Position numbers and translations under genes: made by a program. From assembly GCF_000473145.1 (NCBI RefSeq), contig NZ_KI421500.1, forward strand, positions 2,877,725 through 2,941,724: 64,000 nt of DNA, in the 5' to 3' direction. This document shows, piece after piece, positions 61,023 through 64,000 of the stretch. The stretch comes from Leisingera daeponensis DSM 23529. GTDB lineage: Bacteria; Pseudomonadota; Alphaproteobacteria; Rhodobacterales; Rhodobacteraceae. Each line of letters begins with the position of its first letter. Positions within the stretch are counted from its first letter, which is position 1. The notes under the pieces are model-generated. The model saw nothing but the letters and a program-made list of their open reading frames with translations. It searched no databases and was not told where the DNA came from.

Positions 61023-61577
61023 TCAGCGCGGGCTGCGCTTGGCCAGGATCCGCTGCAGCGTGCGCCGGTGCATGTTCAGCCGCCGGGCGGTTTCTGACAC
61101 GTTGCGGTCGCACAGCTCATAGATCCGTTGGATATGCTCCCAGCGCACCCGGTCGGCGCTCATGGGGTTGTCCGGCGGCGGCGGAAGCTCATCCTCTGTG
61201 GCCAAGAGCGCGTTCATGATGTCGGTGGCATCGGCCGGCTTGGACAGGTAATCGGTTGCGCCGATCTTGACCGCGGCCACCGCCGTCGCGATGGCGCCGT
61301 ATCCGGTCAGAACCACCACCCGGCTGTCCGGGCGTTTTTCGCGCAGGATTTCGACCACATCCAGGCCATTGCCGTCTTCCAGCCGCAGGTCGACAACCGC
61401 ATAGGCCGGCGGGCGGGCGGTTGCTATGGCGCTGCCAGCCGCAACAGAGCCTGCGGTTTCCACCTCGAAGCCGCGTTTCTCCATTGCCTTGGCCAGACGC
61501 CGCAGGAACGGCTCGTCATCATCGACCAGCAGCAGCGATTTATCGGGTCCAATGTCCTGCAGAGCAGTTTCGGCCAT
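61023..61577 (-). CDS. regA: Global redox response regulator RegA/PrrA/ActR
   Basis: 184 residues. Receiver domain at about 13-125 with DDDEPF acidic patch, phospho-Asp in VVDLRLEDGNG near 63 and Lys in SKPADATD; short Pro-rich linker (PPPPDNP); C-terminal Fis-type HTH (ELCDRNVSETARRLNMHRRTLQRI). It controls respiration, photosynthesis and nitrogen genes in response to RegB. SD GGAGG 7 nt before the ATG. Next to senC and divergent regB. Confidence 0.94.
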   Translation of the reverse strand: MAETALQDIGPDKSLLLVDDDEPFLRRLAKAMEKRGFEVETAGSVAAGSAIATARPPAYAVVDLRLEDGNGLDVVEILREKRPDSRVVVLTGYGAIATAVAAVKIGATDYLSKPADATDIMNALLATEDELPPPPDNPMSADRVRWEHIQRIYELCDRNVSETARRLNMHRRTLQRILAKRSPR

Positions 61578-61655
61578 GCCCGGTCCTCCGCGAAGTATTT
61601 CAGTTCACGCAAGAATATGTCCGGGCGAGGGGAAAGGTCAAACAGCTATCGCGGT

Positions 61656-62276
61656 TCAGATTTTTTCTATGAAACAGGCGGCCTTGCCGGCCATCTGCTC
61701 TGCCGTTTCGTCGCGGGGGAAAAACTCGACGAAACCTTCCTCAGGCAGCACCAGATAAGAGAAGGTGGAGTGGTCGACCAGGTAATAATCCTCGTCGCCC
61801 TCATTCTTCTTGAAATAGGTCTTATAGGCCTTGCTGGCCGCCCTGACCTGCTCGAGCGAGCCGGTCAGCCCGATCATTTTCTCATGCAGGTTTGCGGCGA
61901 AATCGCCAACCGCTTCAGGTGTATCGCGGTCCGGGTCGATCGAAATGAACACCGGCGTCACGCTGATGCCGCGCTCTGCCAGCAGGTCGACGGCATCCGC
62001 GTTGCGGGCTGCGTCCATAGGGCAGACGTCCGGGCAGAAGGTATATCCGAAATAGACGATCGACGGTTCGGTGATCACGTCCTTGTCAGTCACTGTTTCA
62101 CCCCGTGAGTTGATCAGCTCGAACGCCCCGCCGATGGTATCCGCCCCCCCGGCGATCTGGCTGCTGCGGCACTGTGCGAATTTGTCACCCCCGCTGCCTC
62201 CGCGCGTCAGGAACCAGGCGCCGCCCACAAGGGCAGCAACGAAAGCAACGGCAAGAAGAGCATACACGCGGGTCAT
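61656..62276 (-). CDS. senC: SCO1/SenC/PrrC copper chaperone
   Basis: 206 residues. N-terminal signal anchor (VYALLAVAFVAALVGGAWFL), then a SCO/thioredoxin-like domain with FGYTFCPDVCPMDAARN (the CxxxC copper motif) near 85 and conserved His in VDHSTFSYLVLPEEG near 170. It loads the CuA site of cytochrome c oxidase and modulates RegB signalling. It sits between regA and divergent regB, as in Rhodobacter. SD is weak. Confidence 0.94.
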   Translation of the reverse strand: MTRVYALLAVAFVAALVGGAWFLTRGGSGGDKFAQCRSSQIAGGADTIGGAFELINSRGETVTDKDVITEPSIVYFGYTFCPDVCPMDAARNADAVDLLAERGISVTPVFISIDPDRDTPEAVGDFAANLHEKMIGLTGSLEQVRAASKAYKTYFKKNEGDEDYYLVDHSTFSYLVLPEEGFVEFFPRDETAEQMAGKAACFIEKI

Positions 62277-62347
62277 GAGATCGCACTTTTCGGCAAGGAA
62301 GGATTATTGAACGTTTGCGGCGCCAGACCTATCAAGAAACACAGCCG

Positions 62348-63787
62348 ATGCAACTGGCGCACGGCGTCACATCTGCGGGAGCAGCGGACCTAATGAGCGA
62401 TCGCATTTTCAGGCTGACAAGCGGCCATGAACACAGCCACTGGATCCGGCTGCGCACCTTGATTCTGCTGCGCTGGGTGGCGATTGCCGGACAGATCACC
62501 GCCATTGCGGTGGCACAGCACCGCTTCAACCTGCAGCTGGAACTGGCATTGTGCTATCTGGCCATCGGCATCTCGGCGGCGGGCAATCTGATCGCGATCT
62601 TTGCTTTCCCGGAAAACAAACGCCTGACAGAGTTCGAGAATTTCCTGATGGTCCTGTTCGACCTGCTGCAGCTGGCCTTCCTGCTGTATCTGACCGGCGG
62701 ACTGAACAACCCCTTTGCGCTGCTGGTGCTGGGACCCGTCACCATTTCCGCTGCGGTGATGGGTCTGCGCTCCACCCTGATCATCGGTGCCACGGCCATT
62801 ATCCTGGTCACGCTGATGGCCGAATTTCACCTGCCGCTGCGGACCGAGCAGGGTTTTATCCTGCGTATCCCTGATGTGTTTATTTTCGGCAACTGGATCG
62901 CCATCGTGATCGCCATCCTGTTCATCGGCGCCTACTCCTTCCGTGTCAGTAACGAGATGCGCTCTATGTCGGATGCGCTGAGCGCCACCCAGCTGGCGCT
63001 GTCGCGCGAGCAGAAACTAACCGACCTGGGCGGTGTTGTGGCGGCCGCGGCGCATGAGCTGGGCACCCCCCTGGCCACCATCAAGCTCGCCAGCGCCGAG
63101 TTGATCGAGGAGCTGGACGACCGCCCCGACCTGCGCGAGGACGCCGCCCTGATCCGGGAGCAGGCGGACCGCTGCCGCGATATCCTGCGCAGCATGGGCA
63201 GGGCCGGCAAGGACGACCTGCATTTGCGCCAGGCGCCGTTTTCCACCCTGGTGACCGAGGCCGCAGAGCCGCATATGAACCGGGGTAAGACGGTCATTTA
63301 CCATGAGGAGCCGCTGGAAGGCGGCGACTTCCAGCAGCCAACCGTGCTGCGAAAGCCCGAGATCATTCACGGGCTGCGCAATCTGGTGCAAAACGCGGTC
63401 GATTTTGCCCGTTCCACCGTCTGGATTGACGCTGCCTGGAACGACGACCGGATCGTCCTGCGCATTTGCGATGACGGCCAGGGCTTTCCGCCGCAGCTGC
63501 TGGGCCGGATCGGCGACCCCTTCGTGCGCCGCCGCCGCGGGGAAAGCGAATTGAAGCAGAGACCGGAATACGAAGGCATGGGGCTGGGTCTGTTCATCGC
63601 CAAAACCCTGCTTCAGCGAACCGGGGCCCAGCTGAGGTTTGCGAATGGCACTGACCCGTTTCAGACCCTAAGCCCCTTCCGCGAACGCCGCGGCGCCATT
63701 GTCGAGGTGGCCTGGCCGCGCAAAAAAATCGACGCAATGGAGGACGGCGGCCCTGTCATTGGGAAAAATATACCTTTAGAAATTTAA
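62348..63787 (+). CDS. regB: Redox sensor histidine kinase RegB/PrrB
   Basis: 479 residues from ATG 62348 (an ATG at 62393 or 62315 is also possible). Six TM segments at about 40-210; the quinone-linked heptapeptide GGLNNPF near residue 117-123; H-box with the phospho-His in AAAAHELGTPLATIK near 236 and the conserved redox Cys near 276 (QADRCRDILRSM); N-box and G-box (LRICDDGQGFP and EGMGLGLFIAKTLL) follow. All key RegB residues are present. Divergent from senC and regA. Confidence 0.95.
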   Translation: MQLAHGVTSAGAADLMSDRIFRLTSGHEHSHWIRLRTLILLRWVAIAGQITAIAVAQHRFNLQLELALCYLAIGISAAGNLIAIFAFPENKRLTEFENFLMVLFDLLQLAFLLYLTGGLNNPFALLVLGPVTISAAVMGLRSTLIIGATAIILVTLMAEFHLPLRTEQGFILRIPDVFIFGNWIAIVIAILFIGAYSFRVSNEMRSMSDALSATQLALSREQKLTDLGGVVAAAAHELGTPLATIKLASAELIEELDDRPDLREDAALIREQADRCRDILRSMGRAGKDDLHLRQAPFSTLVTEAAEPHMNRGKTVIYHEEPLEGGDFQQPTVLRKPEIIHGLRNLVQNAVDFARSTVWIDAAWNDDRIVLRICDDGQGFPPQLLGRIGDPFVRRRRGESELKQRPEYEGMGLGLFIAKTLLQRTGAQLRFANGTDPFQTLSPFRERRGAIVEVAWPRKKIDAMEDGGPVIGKNIPLEI

Positions 63788-63809
63788 CTATTCACTTTTG
63801 GGCAACCAA

Positions 63810-63828
63810 TTAAACTTCATTTAACCAT
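63810..63828 (+). promoter_or_regulatory. CtrA-like site upstream of the last gene
   Basis: TTAA-ACTTCAT-TTAACCAT has the TTAA-N7-TTAAC full-site pattern and continues with TTAACCAT. It is 49 bp before the ATG at 63877. This is a pattern match to the CtrA consensus; binding is inferred. Confidence 0.6.
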
Positions 63829-63876
63829 TATTGGGGAACCATGCGGGTAAACGAGAGCTGAACTGGGCAGGACGAG

Positions 63877-64000
63877 ATGCAGGACTTCGCTTCGATCGAA
63901 TGGTTTGTACTGGCGGCGCTGTGCGCTGCAACGGCTGCCGCCGCGGTTTGGTGGCTGTCGCCAACGCCCCGCCGCCGGGGCATGGCGCACGACCTGCTGG
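63877..64000 (+). CDS. Membrane-anchored protein, N-terminal fragment (DivL-like candidate)
   Basis: The first 41 codons only; the gene continues beyond the window. The peptide starts MQDFASIEWFVLAALCAATA and has one TM helix (residues 9-26) followed by a basic stretch (SPTPRRRGMAHD). SD AGGA with an 8-nt gap. In related genomes I recall a PAS-domain histidine kinase (DivL) gene beside regB, which would fit the CtrA-like site upstream, but the fragment alone has no kinase motif. Confidence 0.55.
   Translation, partial: MQDFASIEWFVLAALCAATAAAAVWWLSPTPRRRGMAHDLL

Overview
The window is a gene-dense, GC-rich stretch of chromosome from an alphaproteobacterium, most likely a Rhodobacteraceae of the roseobacter group (Leisingera/Phaeobacter-like). 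That placement is inferred from content: a regA-senC-regB redox two-component cluster, a petP-petR pair, a Mic60/mitofilin-like gene next to hemY and hemD, an HDAC-xseB-ispA-dxs run, an NDUFA9-type protein, and a CtrA-type box near the right end. No phage, insertion sequence, integrase or CRISPR array is visible. Almost every gene is housekeeping or common metabolism.

Layout. 1-2.7 kb: thiBPQ thiamine transporter (minus) behind a TPP riboswitch. 2.9-5.2 kb: aroC, then a divergent MerR regulator/CDF metal transporter pair with a textbook 19-bp-spacer MerR promoter. 5.3-11.6 kb: malonyl-CoA synthetase, a DMT transporter, a divergent SDR/LysR pair, a small membrane protein, an AraC regulator and MgtC. 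11.8-14 kb: ilvE divergent from petP-petR. 14.2-18.2 kb: HDAC-like amidohydrolase, xseB, ispA and dxs (isoprenoid precursors); the first 550 bp of ispA are compositionally foreign. 18.3-25.7 kb: a YeeZ-like protein, a methyltransferase, then a carnitine-type acyl-CoA module (CaiD-like hydratase, ADP-forming acyl-CoA synthetase, SelW-like protein, acyl-CoA dehydrogenase) divergent from a GlxA-type regulator.

25.7-34.8 kb: a multispan membrane protein, a VOC protein, an adenine deaminase-AMP nucleosidase operon, HU, LysE and DMT exporters, DUF4202, msrB-msrA. 34.9-39.5 kb: hydantoinase-like protein, queG, a GST and mtgA. 39.8-47.2 kb: gltD and gltB separated by two unrelated small genes. 47.4-50.1 kb: uppP, NDUFA9-like protein, globin, tRNA-Leu(CAG). 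50.2-56.7 kb: hemD-mic60-hemY (minus) divergent from tsaD-gpsA-YciI-EVE. 56.7-64 kb: DUF1761, a PRC-barrel protein, ahcY, a small secreted protein, an HD hydrolase, regA, senC, regB and the first 41 codons of a membrane-anchored protein behind a CtrA-like site.

Most notable: a sharp low-GC mosaic segment inside ispA; a bipartite intergenic repeat present in about seven copies; a matching 17-nt dyad upstream of petP/ilvE and of gltD; an in-frame hexanucleotide repeat in mic60; a CDF transporter with an altered metal site; and an SDR protein that lacks the catalytic Tyr and Lys. I did not find a clearly new multi-gene defence or mobile system. The ordinary metabolic genes are assigned with good confidence; operator and regulon claims rest on sequence pattern only.
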